Under the pieces are notes generated by a model. That model was not told the origin of the DNA. It did no database searches and was given only the letters and a program-made list of their open reading frames with translations. Both the position numbers and the translations under genes were made by a program. From positions 3,534,001 to 3,598,000 of the forward strand of contig NC_087074.1 of the NCBI RefSeq assembly GCF_026151205.1: a stretch of 64,000 nt of DNA. Reading direction: 5' to 3'. Below, piece after piece: positions 54,231-64,000 of the stretch (the stretch's first letter is position 1; each line of letters opens with the position of its first letter). Origin of the DNA: Bolinopsis microptera (lineage: Eukaryota > Ctenophora > Tentaculata > Lobata > Bolinopsidae).

Positions 54231-54897
54231 TAATAAAATCCTTGATTCCCCCAATCTCAATATTGAGACAGTGTAAACAAACATCATGTTTGATGACGTG
54301 GATTCTGGTAGGGGATATTTGAGTAACATACATCACCTCTTTACTAAAATCCACGTCTCTCAATTTCGAGATGTATATTATAAACCTCGAGAGTTTATAG
54401 TTATTATAGACCCTCACAAAATTCCGCCAGATCCACTGGTCAGGGTAAATTACCATAATCTCTTTAAGAATTCATATTAAGATATTACTCTCAGCGTCCT
54501 TCGCACATCTTTGAACAAAGAAATCCAGGAGGGGGCGCTCGTGAGCATAAGAATAAATGTAGGACTACAATTATACCACTGTAATAAACATCTGTGTTTT
54601 AGTGACCTGCTGTTCGCCAGATACAATACATTTGTGGGATGCTCTCTCAAGATTTCCCCTCACGATGCAAATTCTTAGTTAAGACACCTCGGCCTCATTT
54701 ACATTAACCATGACATAGAGTTAGCAAAGGAAAGACATACTCTCGACTCTTAATTAAGGATCAAAATCTCATACGATCCAACACCATATTATATTTGTTA
54801 GTAACACTGTACGTACCTCAAGTTTGCCTCTCTGTTTGTTCTACGTCAAGATAACAAGCAATAAACCAACCAAGAATCTCTACGAGTCCTGGCTGGA
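54231..54897. other. Upstream flank of the first lectin-CCP gene
   Basis: From about 54515 on it matches 62335-62774 (AATCCAGGAGGGGGCGCTCG; GATCCAACACCATATTATAT; CTACGAGTCCTGGCT just before both ATGs), so the 5' regions of both lectin-CCP genes were duplicated with the exons. Confidence 0.6.
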
Positions 54898-55895
54898 ATG
54901 ATATTTTTGTTGATCTCACTGCTATTCTCTGGAAGAGTATCTCTGATTGAAGGTAGGTTAGTTTAGTAGGCATATTAGGCCATCACAGCCATCACATCAA
55001 TATAAATAAATTCGTATTTGTCATATATTTAAGTTTTTACAAAAACAACTCCAAATACCAATTATTTTACATTCTTTATCGCAGGAGAATCGCAGGTCAG
55101 GCCAGCTCACGTTTCTCAGAGCAGTACTTTAAAATATGCGGGTCAAGTTGAGGAGGCAGAAGACGCTATCGATGGTGATCTGACAACAAAGTCACATACT
55201 GACTGTGCTTGGGACACTGATATCTGGTATAAGATGACATTTGATGCTATCTACTGCTTCTCTAAGGTAGTTATAGTGCAGTCTCACACAAATGGATTTG
55301 GTAATCGCATGGATGGAACGAACGTTTTTGTTGTCAACACTGAAACAGGAACCAAAAGTCTTTGTGGAGTTCTAAAAGTTGGAAGTGGTACGACGATTGA
55401 AAGTCAGACGTACACAATACCTTGTGATCAGAAGTGTGGAAATGAATTTAAGCTGACCCTCCGACATGACAAAGCTACATTTTACGTACCTGATGCCTGC
55501 ATTCACATGAAAGAAATCATGGCATTTTACACAGGTTTAAACGAGTTTCTTTTTGCAGGATTTTCCTCGTTTCATATCGGATCGGCTGTAAGATAGGAAT
55601 CAAATTATGTGACACAAACATATTTATGTATGAGGTTAAATATTAAATAAAACTTGAATAAACTTTTGTAGGATGCACCAGGAAATATTATCTAGAATCA
55701 CGACCATTTCAGGTCGGTTTTGTGACGGATTTGATGTACAGAATGGTACAGTTTCACCCGGTGGCAGTGTGAGAGAGGGCACAGTCATTACAGTGACCTG
55801 TTCACGGCCAAACCGCTACGTTCTGATTGGTGAAAAGAAAGTCACGTGTCAGTTTGTTGAGGGATGGTCAACAAAACCAGAATGTCGAAAATGTG
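54898..55895 (+). CDS. Secreted F5/8C(FTP)-like plus CCP protein, copy 1 (3' end open)
   Basis: Exons 54898-54952, 55085-55534, 55713-55895, all phase 1-1. Exon 1 is a signal peptide (MIFLLISLLLFSGRVSLIEG). Exon 2 is a discoidin/F-type-lectin-like domain: ESQVRPAHVSQSST, AEDAIDGDLTT, WYKMTF, RMDGTNVFVVN, SLCGVLKV, IPCDQKCGNEFKLTLRHD. Exon 3 is a sushi/CCP module (CDGFDVQNGTVSPGGSVREG, VTVTCSRPNRYVL, KKVTCQFVEGWSTKPEC). The exon 2 donor is CAG|GTTTAA; a stronger GTAAGA lies at 55588 but joins out of frame. Exon 3 ends in phase 1 at GTAAGA, so further exons are expected, but none was recognised before 56.8 kb. Probably an extracellular recognition protein. Confidence 0.72.
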
Positions 55896-56835
55896 GTAAG
55901 AACCTTTATAGTTATAATAGGAATTCGGTTTACTATCCCGATAATTCTGGTATTGATCACAGCTGATAAAATATAAAATCATGCGACCTAATAGTTCATC
56001 ACCGTTACATAAACGTCCCCAAGAATTTATGACAGCTGACAAATAGTATAAAGTTCTAAACAGAGCTTAAGGATTGTACGGAAAAGTAGTTAAGGCATTG
56101 CTTTTCGGTACAAGTCCTTTTAATTGATTCATGATTGATTAATGTGTATTTAAATTTAATTCGTTGTAACTCATTTTGCTCGCTTACGTAACCATCTGGG
56201 AACTTTAAATTATATAACTTGCCAGATGATTAATTATAGTCATTAGTATTCTACAGGCACCAAATAGTTAACAAATAACCGTCATTGTGATTATCATCAG
56301 TTAAAAGATACGCTTTCAATACGGCGTAATATGACCATTTTTATCTTGAAAAAGACATCAATACTTTATAAAGAGTTTTGTAATGATAAGTATACAGTAT
56401 CTAAAGATTCTTATTTCGCTATTTTATCTTCACTTCATTTTGATTGTTATTATTTAGATCTTACGCTTAAAATCATGAGTATTGATAATGAGATTGCATT
56501 TATAAGTTTCAAGTAATGGTTATCAATATATTATAGACGTACTATGACCATTTTTATTGTGAAAGAGACATTAATAAAACAAAGTTTAACACCCTTTCTC
56601 CTAAAGATCTTAATATTAAGTATTAACACTGACGAAAAACGGAAAATCCGTCTAAATCGAGGTCCAGATCAGGAAGACCATGCATCTTGTTAAAAACAGA
56701 AACATTCTTTATAAAGGAGCATGTAAACAACGTGTCATTAGACAGTTGTGAATATCGAGGACTTGGACTATCAATTGAGCTGATCAGGGGATCCTTTCCG
56801 AAAAAACTTTTAAGTGGCACTTAAGTGTATGGTCG
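55896..56835. other. No further exon recognised
   Basis: AT-rich; the downstream exons expected for the lectin-CCP gene were not found. Two similar words (ATGACCATTTTTATCTTGAA and ATGACCATTTTTATTGTGAA) lie at 56331 and 56543. Confidence 0.4.
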
Positions 56836-57683
56836 ACTTACCTTATCGGACCTTATTTGGACGGACATTACTTGAACGGACATAATTATGAACGGGCATT
56901 AATATGAACGCTAGAAGGCAATCAAAACCATCAAAAATCCGAATTTTTTTCAACTTTTTTTTTACGTTTTTAAAATTTTAGCAAATGATTTTTAAATCCA
57001 TTTTTCATACACTAAGCAAGAAAAGTAGTCTATAATAAGTAAAAATGTTAAAATATGTGTACATGATCGTTATCTAATAGTCTAATATCACATATCATCT
57101 TCATCAAATGGGTTTTAGTGCAGGGAGATATCCCGGTTTGTCTTCTACTTTATCGAGATGGGTGGTATGGTAGAAGGTATCGTAGCTGACATAAGCCACC
57201 GAAGGTCGCCTATACCAAGTGGGGAGCTAGAGATAAAGCTTAAGCTGTACTTTAGGCATTCAAGTATCTCTCTAGTAGAGCAGTTGGGATCGTTCATTGC
57301 CCGGTACGACTACGAGTTGGACAGACAACCAGTTGTAATACAAAATGAGGTAGAAGAAGCCGAAGATCAACTTCAAGATAGTGATCATGCAATAATGTGA
57401 TATTTACAATTCAGATTGTTAAAATTTTATGATACCTTGTTTTTATTGATTCAACAATATAGTTTAGTCTAATGATAGCAATTGAAATTGACTGAAATTA
57501 AAAAGTTGTCATATTCTGGACAAAAAGTTCGAAATGGAAAAATTTTTGAAAAAATTTCAACGGACTTTAACTTGGACGGACATTAATTGAACGGACTTTA
57601 TTTGAACGGACATTAACGTAAACGCTAGGGCCTCCGCAGCGTTCAAGTAATGTCCGTCCAAATAAGGTCCGATAAGGTAAGTA
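56836..57683. mobile_element. TIR element of the CGGACATTA family
   Basis: Inverted ends ACTTACCTTATCGGACCTTA and its complement (57664-57683), continuing TTTGGACGGACATTACTTGA. CGGACATTA/CGGACTTTA words recur at both ends. The middle has an 80-codon frame (57158-57400, MGGMVEGIVADISHRR) of unknown nature. Related fragments lie at 61027-61132 and 61905-62010. Confidence 0.75.
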
Positions 57684-60299
57684 GAATTCGTAAAAGTGTT
57701 TCTGAAACTCTACTTATGTATTTCCTAAAGTTTACCTATTTTGTTTCAAGTTTGAGACTTAAGTACAAAAGCGCACTTAAGTCGCGTTCAGAAATGCACT
57801 TGAGTAATACTAATAAGTACACGTGTATGGTGCAAAAGCCGCGCTAAAACTCTGACCATTTCTACACTGATCGTGCTACGCGTCTTGTTTGCAATTTGAC
57901 AGTTTGATCCAGTGAACGCGTCATGTTTTGTGATTTCTAACTAGTTGTTAGTTTATCGCAGTGTCGTGATAATTATGCAAGTTCAATTGTGTTGTGTAAG
58001 CAATATTATACTTATAGCCTGTGTAGTGTCCATCTAGTAGAGTAGTCGAAACATTTATTCACTTTAATGTACAAGAGTAGCGACTAGCGAGTACATTCAT
58101 TCATTATAGTGATCGCTCGCTCCTTAATTAACAGTGTAATTAAGTTGCCTGTCAAGCGTCAACTGAATTATAGTTTTGTTGAAATCCTTGCAGTTCTAGC
58201 GAGCATAATTCTTATGTCACTTTTCAAGTGTGAAGGTCCACCTTCACATAGAATATGTCTCTGTCATATTATTATTTTGTTATAAAATCTTAAATTCCCA
58301 TATAAGATATCGTACAGCTGAGTTTTTAACCGGCCGGTAGTGTTATTCAAGGTGCATCACTGTCGAGAGCTGTGATGCCCATATTCAAACACTAAAATGT
58401 TATGAATAAGTCAATTCTCGCCTTTTTTATAGTTACAGGAGCTGGTTATCTCTTTACTCTGCGCACATTTTCAAAACATGTGTTAGTTTCTATTTATACC
58501 TCGCTTTTACGCGCATCGAGGGAGGAAAGAATTTAGACCAAAACCGCTTAGATACATACAACTCCCTTCTAGACAAGGTTGTAGAACGTTTGAGCACTGT
58601 GTGTAAAGACGTTGAAACAGAGCCGCAACTACAGCTCTCTGTACCACCAGCACTTCAAATATCAAAAGGCGCCGTTAGACAGGTGGTGCAAGACTAGACG
58701 TCATAGGGAGAGATTATTCCGGTCGCTAGACAAGGCACTCACTGATGTAAGGGTGGAATACTCAACAGTGACAAGTGCATTTAACAGGTGTACCTGTATA
58801 ACTCGAGAACAAGAAACATGTGAATACAATCAAAAGTCCGGTACTGAATGTTCAAATTTCCCTTCACCCCAATAGTTTTCCCCTATAACAGCAGAGAAGG
58901 CACCAGAGGCATCTCAGTTCCACTTCTAGAAGCACCTACAATAGCATAATAGTCATAGATTATTTCAATCAAGGGACACAAAGGAGTAAAAAGCTTTGCA
59001 ACCTGAGGTAATATGCAATCTGGACATGAACCTTGGTTGGCTTCGCTAGGTCACGTGGCTTGAGGGTACCCGTGAGTGCCCAGGTTATTTAATGCGTGAT
59101 ACTCGCGCGTCTAGGTACAGTAGGTAGGTTATAACTATAAGCCTACAACCTGATGATGAGCTCAGTTTCTCAACAATCACATAAAATTTGATGCTCTCTC
59201 TCCCTCCTTCTTTGTCAGCAATGCCAATTGCCAATACCATTTTTAAAAGTTTAACCTATCCCTGGCCCAGTGGCCATTTCATATCATGTGGTCTCGTATC
59301 TATTTGATGTAGAAACTAATACACCACAACGCTTTCTTTTGCCGAAGTTCCTCAATTCCTTATATAGGTGAGGTACATCAAGAAATTTTGTAATTCTTGC
59401 CATCCTTTGTTAAAGCAATACCACTCTGTGTAACTCAACTCAGTTCCTTATATTTCCTAACAGCACTGTGTGTTCCTTTGTTCAGGCGGGTTTAATCGGT
59501 CTTCATAACTGCACTCAGACAAATTTAGCCTCCTCCTCAATAAATCGGGGGGGGGGGGGGGGGGGGGGTGATGACTGGAGGATCCCTGGAAGAGGCGATC
59601 AAGATTCTCGACGCCGGTTCTGATCACTTAATGGGCCGAATGTAGTGAATAGAATGACGCGGTTCTATAGGAAACGATTAAAACTCACATAGAATCTCTT
59701 GTGTGCTCCATTGGTCGGTTATAAGCCTAAAACCATGAGATGAGCTTAGTTTCTCAACGGTTACATAAAATTTGCTGCTCTCTCTCCCTCCCTCCTTCTC
59801 TGTCAGCAATGCCATGTCATGCTGTGGTCTAATGTCTATTTACTCTTTTACTGTAGAAACTAAAACACCAATGGCCGAATTTCCTCAATTCGTTTTTCGA
59901 AAAACCAATTAACTGAGGCACAAATAAGCGTGCCTGCAACCTCAAAACGATTTTGGAACATCGTTTCATCATTTCGAAAATAGTTGTTTCTTAATTTTTT
60001 ACGTAAGTACCATTTTTGACTTAAGTACCGTTTCAGGAAAGGGCCCCCAGGACAAGAAATTCAGTAAACTCGAAAGTTGAGTTTAAAAATAAAATGTTTT
60101 GGTTATATCGGTGCTGATCAGCAGTTTTGTGATTTATCATAAAGTACATGTATAACGTTTTGTAAGAACCAAAAGTGATTTTAATTATCAATAAAATGAT
60201 TATAAGCGATGACTTTTTATTAAGGTTTTAGCTTTTTGGATAATTTGTTCGTTTCATTTGGTATAAAACTGGTATGGTTGATTTTTCAAAATAATCCAA
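57684..60299. other. Intergenic with a diverged repeat pair and poly-G
   Basis: Segments at about 59130-59330 and 59716-59870 are diverged copies (AGCTCAGTTTCTCAAC, TGCTCTCTCTCCCTCC, GTCAGCAATGCCA). A run of about 19 G lies at 59549-59567. An 87-codon plus frame (58612-58875) with several cysteines has no support beyond being open. Confidence 0.45.
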
Positions 60300-60500
60300 C
60301 GTCTCTGATATTTGAAAACAGTGTGGCACGAGAATCTGATTGCATGACTGATTGGATCCTATGGTAACCCAAATATTTGTCCCATGATCTGGTTGGATCA
60401 CGAACTTACCTGGCGGTGAATCTCATGTCTGTAACCGACCAATCTCTCATTCGTGTCACGTGATGCGGTCATTAAGTGATCACATGATTTCTTGTTACAA
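60300..60500 (-). repeat. Third, partial copy of the Regnase-like upstream region
   Basis: Matches 54020-54220 in the same orientation (TTGGATCCTATGGTAACCCA, CGACCAATCTCTCATTCGTG, TCACGTGATGCGGTCATTAA). No coding part follows, and one E-box is altered (CCCATGATC). Confidence 0.7.
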
Positions 60501-60708
60501 TAAAACAATCCTTGATTGAGCGATCGGAATTATGCCTCTCGCGATCACATAGCAATGCAAGAGTGCGAGATTAATGACTATTATACATTCAATATAATAT
60601 CTTACACAAGTTTCCCGGTACGTTCATACTAACTTGAGCTAGTTTTTTTAACTTTTAAAATCTCAACTTCAATTTATATTTTCACTTCGGACATTCCAAA
60701 AGACATAT

Positions 60709-61026
60709 TGTTACACAAGTGTAACCAGCCAATTACAGGATTTTAACAGGAAGCCGAAGGATTCAATTATACATTAGGCCAGTGACGGTTAAGGTAGTGT
60801 GTTTTTCCATTCTTTCTTCGCCCGAGACTTTGCTGCAATGGCAGCTCTTCATTTAACCCTCACACCCGATTTCTCGAGTATTCGGCTGCATAGACCACTC
60901 AGGATCCTTTAATCCTTAGCTGAGTGTCGACGACGCTCAACCCACGGCTATTGACAAAGTCGGGAATCAAACCTGGTACCTCGAGAAATGCAAGGCCGAT
61001 TTACCAACTGAGCCACTAAGCCGTGA
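60709..61026 (-). mobile_element. tRNA-derived SINE, second copy
   Basis: Inverted, diverged copy of the SINE at 28776-29082. The body shares GACGGTTAAGGTAGTGTG, CCCTCACACCCGAT and TCGAGTATTCGGCTGCATAG. The tRNA-like head (minus strand from 61026: CGGCTTAGTGGCTCAGTTGG) is at the right end. Confidence 0.8.
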
Positions 61027-61132
61027 CTTACACCTTATCGGACTTTATTTGAACGGACATTAATTTGACACTGGAGGCCGTAGCGTTCATTTTCAAGTCC
61101 GTTCAAATAAAGTTTGACAAGGTACAGGGTGG
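61027..61132. mobile_element. Short CGGACATTA-family hairpin element
   Basis: Begins CTTACACCTTATCGGACTTT and ends with inverted AAATAAAGTTTGACAAGGTA; compact relative of 56836-57683. It abuts the SINE on one side and the mariner-like element on the other. Confidence 0.6.
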
Positions 61133-61134
61133 GC

Positions 61135-61894
61135 CAAAAGTCAGTGTGCAAACGTTGGCCTTAATAGCTCAGTCACTGAGTGCCCAATTGAAATACTTCC
61201 TTCTGGTATGACTTAGTACCACCACTGGTTCGAGGAATTTGTCAAATCGAAAAATATTCGCGTTCATTTTTTTCAAATGGAGGTTCATTTTCACATTTAT
61301 TTGATAGTTTGGATAGTCGGATCAACAAGCTAAAGTTATGGAATTGTGTATGCATTCGTAATTACGTTTGTCCTGAAAGAATTAGAAACTGTAGCTTTCG
61401 ATGACCGAGATATGAGAATAACTAGTGTTTATTAATTAGTGTGATCAGTGATTGGTTTACTATCACGTGATAAGGTGACCCCGTTAACTACCCCGTTAAA
61501 CATTATGGAATTGTTAAGGGTTCCCAATTAAGGTGTGTGTCACGGTTGTCACATAATCACCCAGTCAATTTTGTAACGAGATACACAAAATGCTTGATAA
61601 CTTTCGTCATTTCTATTCCGTTTTGCTTCATGTTTCAGATAATATGCAACATTTGGATAATCTGCCGTCTTTGCAAAAATTAGGCGTTCAGCTGTTCAGA
61701 GGAAAACATTTTGGGTGTTTTAATATTGAATTGGGCATGGTCTAAAAATATTAGAATTTCAAAATTTTGACGACGGAATCCTCGAACCAGAAGTACAGTT
61801 TTAGCCTTCTGCAAAGCAACTGCTCTCAAATAATAAAAACACGGCGGAGGTATAAGACCCAACGTTTGCACACTTGACTTTTGGCCCACCCCTG
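61135..61894. mobile_element. Mariner-like non-autonomous element
   Basis: TIRs CAGGGTGGGCCAAAAGTCAG (61135) and its near-complement ending at 61894 (ACTTTTGGCCCACCCCTG), continuing inward as GTGTGCAAACGTTGG. Flanking TA on both sides (61133-61134 and 61895-61896) is the Tc1/mariner target duplication. 760 bp, no transposase frame. Confidence 0.8.
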
Positions 61895-61904
61895 TATTTA
61901 AATT

Positions 61905-62010
61905 AAATACATTAAATTAATGCCTTGGAGCGTTTATTTTAATGTCCGTTCAAAATTATGTCCGTTCACGCAATGTCCGTTCGATTGACGTTCGATAAGG
62001 TATGTCCAAT
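61905..62010. mobile_element. CGGACATTA-family end fragment
   Basis: AATGTCCGTTCAAAATTATG and ATGTCCGTTCACGCAATGTC followed by TTCGATAAGGTATGTC, a right end of the family at 56836. The left end is missing or displaced by the mariner-like insertion. Confidence 0.6.
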
Positions 62011-62774
62011 TTATGGATAAGACTATAGATCTGGACGAGTCATTATGGGGCCTACCAAATAATTTCCACCGGTATTTTGACGAGCTGAACATCCTTCACC
62101 GTTTGAAAATCCTCGATTTGCTTGAATCTCAAAAATGGTGAGCTGGAGGTCAGATTCACAAGTTTTAATCCGACAATTCAGTTGCAGTGCTATTTCCTTT
62201 CATACCACTACACCAAAGGATTTCGGCAATACCTATGTACATTTTATAGACCTTCACAAACCTTCCACCGCAGATCCATTTCTGTTCAGGAGTAAATTAC
62301 CATAATCTCTTTGTTACTCTCAACGTGTCTTATACAAAGAAATCCAGGAGGGGGCGCTCGTGAGCATGATACCATTTTGTATTACAATAATGCAGCTGAG
62401 AAAAGCCAGCCCCTAAAATTGTGAGATCTTAATGTAAATTCTATTGTAATATATCGAGCATTCACAATACGCGGAATGCACCGATGAAACAGCAGTTTCC
62501 AACGCCAGTAATGTCATAGCTCTCCCAGATTTTTCCCTTACAAATTTTTCCCTGCAAATTCTCCACCTAAAAGACAAATCATTAGCCATAACATAGAGTT
62601 AGCAAAGGGAGGACTTAATCTCAACTCTTTAAGATTAAAATCACATACGATCCAACACCATATTATATATTTTGTTAGTAGCACTGTGCACACCTCAAGT
62701 TTGCATCGCTGTTTGTTCCAAGTTAAGATAACAAGCAATATACCAACCAAGGACCTCTACGAGTCCTGGCTAGA
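62011..62774. other. Upstream flank of the second lectin-CCP gene
   Basis: From about 62335 it is the duplicate of 54515-54897. No other gene seen. Confidence 0.6.
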
Positions 62775-63761
62775 ATGATATTTTTGTTGATCTCACTGCT
62801 ATTCTTTGGAAGAATACCTCTGATTGAAGGTAAGTTAGTTTAGTAGGCATATTAGGCCATCAAGGCAATCACATCAAAATAAATAAATTCATTTGTCGTA
62901 TATTTAAGTTTTTACAAAAACAACTCCAACTACCAAATATTTTACATTATTTATCGCAGGAGAATCGCAGGTCAGGCCAGCTCACGTTTCTCAGAGCAGT
63001 ACTTATACTTTAAATAAGGCAGAAAACGCTATTGATGGTTATCTGACAACAGTATCACATACTGTATGTGCTTTGGACACTGATATCTGGTATAAAATGA
63101 CATTTGCTGCTATCTACTGCTTCTCTAAGGTAGTTATAGTGCAGTCTCACACAAATGGAAATAGGTATCGCATGGATGGAACCAACGTTTTTGTTGTCAA
63201 CACTGAAACAGGAACCAAAAGTCTTTGTGGAGTTCTCAAAGTTGGAAGTGGTACGACGATTGAAAGTCAGACGTACACAATACCTTGTGATCAGAAGTGT
63301 GGAAATGAAGTTAAGCTGACCCTCCGACATGACAATATATTGTATATATATGTATTTGATGCCTGCATTCACATGAAAGAAATCACGGCATTTTACACAG
63401 GTTTAAACGAGTTTCTTTTTGCAGGATTTTCCTCGTTTTATATCGGATCAGCTGTAAGATAGGAATCAAATTATGTGACACAAACATATTTATGTATGAG
63501 GTTAAATATTAAATAAAACTTGAATAAACTTTTGTAGGATGCACCAGGAAATATTATCTAGAATCACGACCATTTCAGTTTGGTTTTGTGACGGATTTGA
63601 TGTACAGAATGGAACAGTTTCACCCGGTGGCAGTGTGAGAGAGGACACAGTCGTTACAGTGACCTGTTCACGGCCAAACCGCTACGTTCTGATTGGTGAA
63701 AAGAAAGTCACGTGTCAGTTTGTTGAGGGATGGTCAACAAAACCAGAATGTCGAAAATGCG
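62775..63761 (+). CDS. Secreted F5/8C(FTP)-like plus CCP protein, copy 2 (3' end open)
   Basis: Exons 62775-62829, 62960-63400, 63579-63761, the same phases as the copy at 54898. The signal peptide is MIFLLISLLFFGRIPLIEG. The lectin-like exon is 9 nt shorter: the stretch between SST and AIDG reads YTLNKAEN instead of LKYAGQVEEAED, and TTVSHTVCALDT replaces TTKSHTDCAWDT. The CCP exon is nearly unchanged (VREDTVVTVTC for VREGTVITVTC). Substitutions concentrate near the N-terminal face of the lectin-like domain. Further exons would lie beyond the window. Confidence 0.72.
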
Positions 63762-64000
63762 GTAAGAACCTTTTTTGTCACTCTATAAGTCTATAGCTAG
63801 TTCAATATAGAGTCGAAATTACTTATAGGTATTTATTGATCGATTAAGTATATCATTATCAGTATTGAAACTTAGCCCTCAGTTATTAATTATAAGAATT
63901 TTATTAAAAAATGCGTGATAGTCGAAAACAACGTTGTATTGCATGTTTTAAATATTATGTGGTCTGAAGAACGCAGTTTAGGGTTTGTGCAGGAAAGCAG
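63762..64000 (+). other. Intron 3 of the second lectin-CCP gene
   Basis: Begins GTAAGA and no further exon is seen before the window ends. Confidence 0.5.

Noticed and set aside
58612-58875. 87-residue cysteine-containing ORF
   Set aside because: Only openness supports it; no signal, splice sites or recognised motif.

Overview
This is nuclear DNA of an animal. The genes are cut by GT-AG introns of about 100 bp to several kb, there are tRNA and 5S rRNA genes, LINE, SINE, mariner-like and TIR elements, and the proteins are of metazoan types: Ig-superfamily, sushi/CCP, F-type lectin, PAN/apple-like and SLC27. The DNA is AT-rich by eye and about half of it is repeats. The phylum cannot be fixed from the sequence. 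Many-domain Ig/CCP receptors and F-type lectins next to each other suit an invertebrate (cnidarian, sponge, placozoan, ctenophore or tunicate type).

Layout. 0.6-3.7 kb: a TIR-bounded block holding a 33-bp minisatellite and a 5S rRNA gene. 5.2-8.1 kb: an F-type lectin gene on the minus strand (7266-8095, three exons, fully in phase) and a deleted paralogue (5232-5659). 11.3-14.9 kb: a secreted single-exon protein on the minus strand whose ancestral PAN/apple-like C-terminus now lies beyond a stop codon, a duplicate PAN-like exon, and a nested TIR-element/LINE insertion. 16.15-24.46 kb: an 11-exon coiled-coil protein (426 aa, all phases consistent) with a 2.8 kb inverted repeat, a Regnase-like mini-gene and two tRNA-Thr genes in its introns. 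24.7-25.8 kb: a non-autonomous TIR element. 28.4-36.1 kb: a complete 11-exon SLC27/FATP fatty-acyl-CoA synthetase (636 aa), with a SINE, a splice-donor minisatellite, a 1.1 kb foldback, two tRNA-Thr genes and an antisense LINE in its introns. 37.5-38.3 kb: a GC-rich foldback.

39.87-52.33 kb holds the main gene, a very large type I membrane protein. It has a signal-peptide exon, five tandem copies of a three-exon Ig unit (A-B-C, 15 phase 1-1 exons), then a 5.7 kb exon with about 15 more Ig domains, sushi/CCP modules, a GCC2/GCC3 cysteine module, one transmembrane helix and a short tail. Four one-base frame breaks fall in the first half of that last exon. 54.9-55.9 and 62.8-63.8 kb hold two duplicated secreted genes (signal peptide, F5/8C/FTP-like domain, CCP), separated by mobile elements.

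Reading the genes together: lectins, lectin-CCP proteins, and a recently duplicated Ig/CCP receptor look like an accessory recognition locus (immune or allorecognition) that is expanding by tandem duplication. That function is inferred from domain content only. SLC27 and the coiled-coil gene look like ordinary residents.
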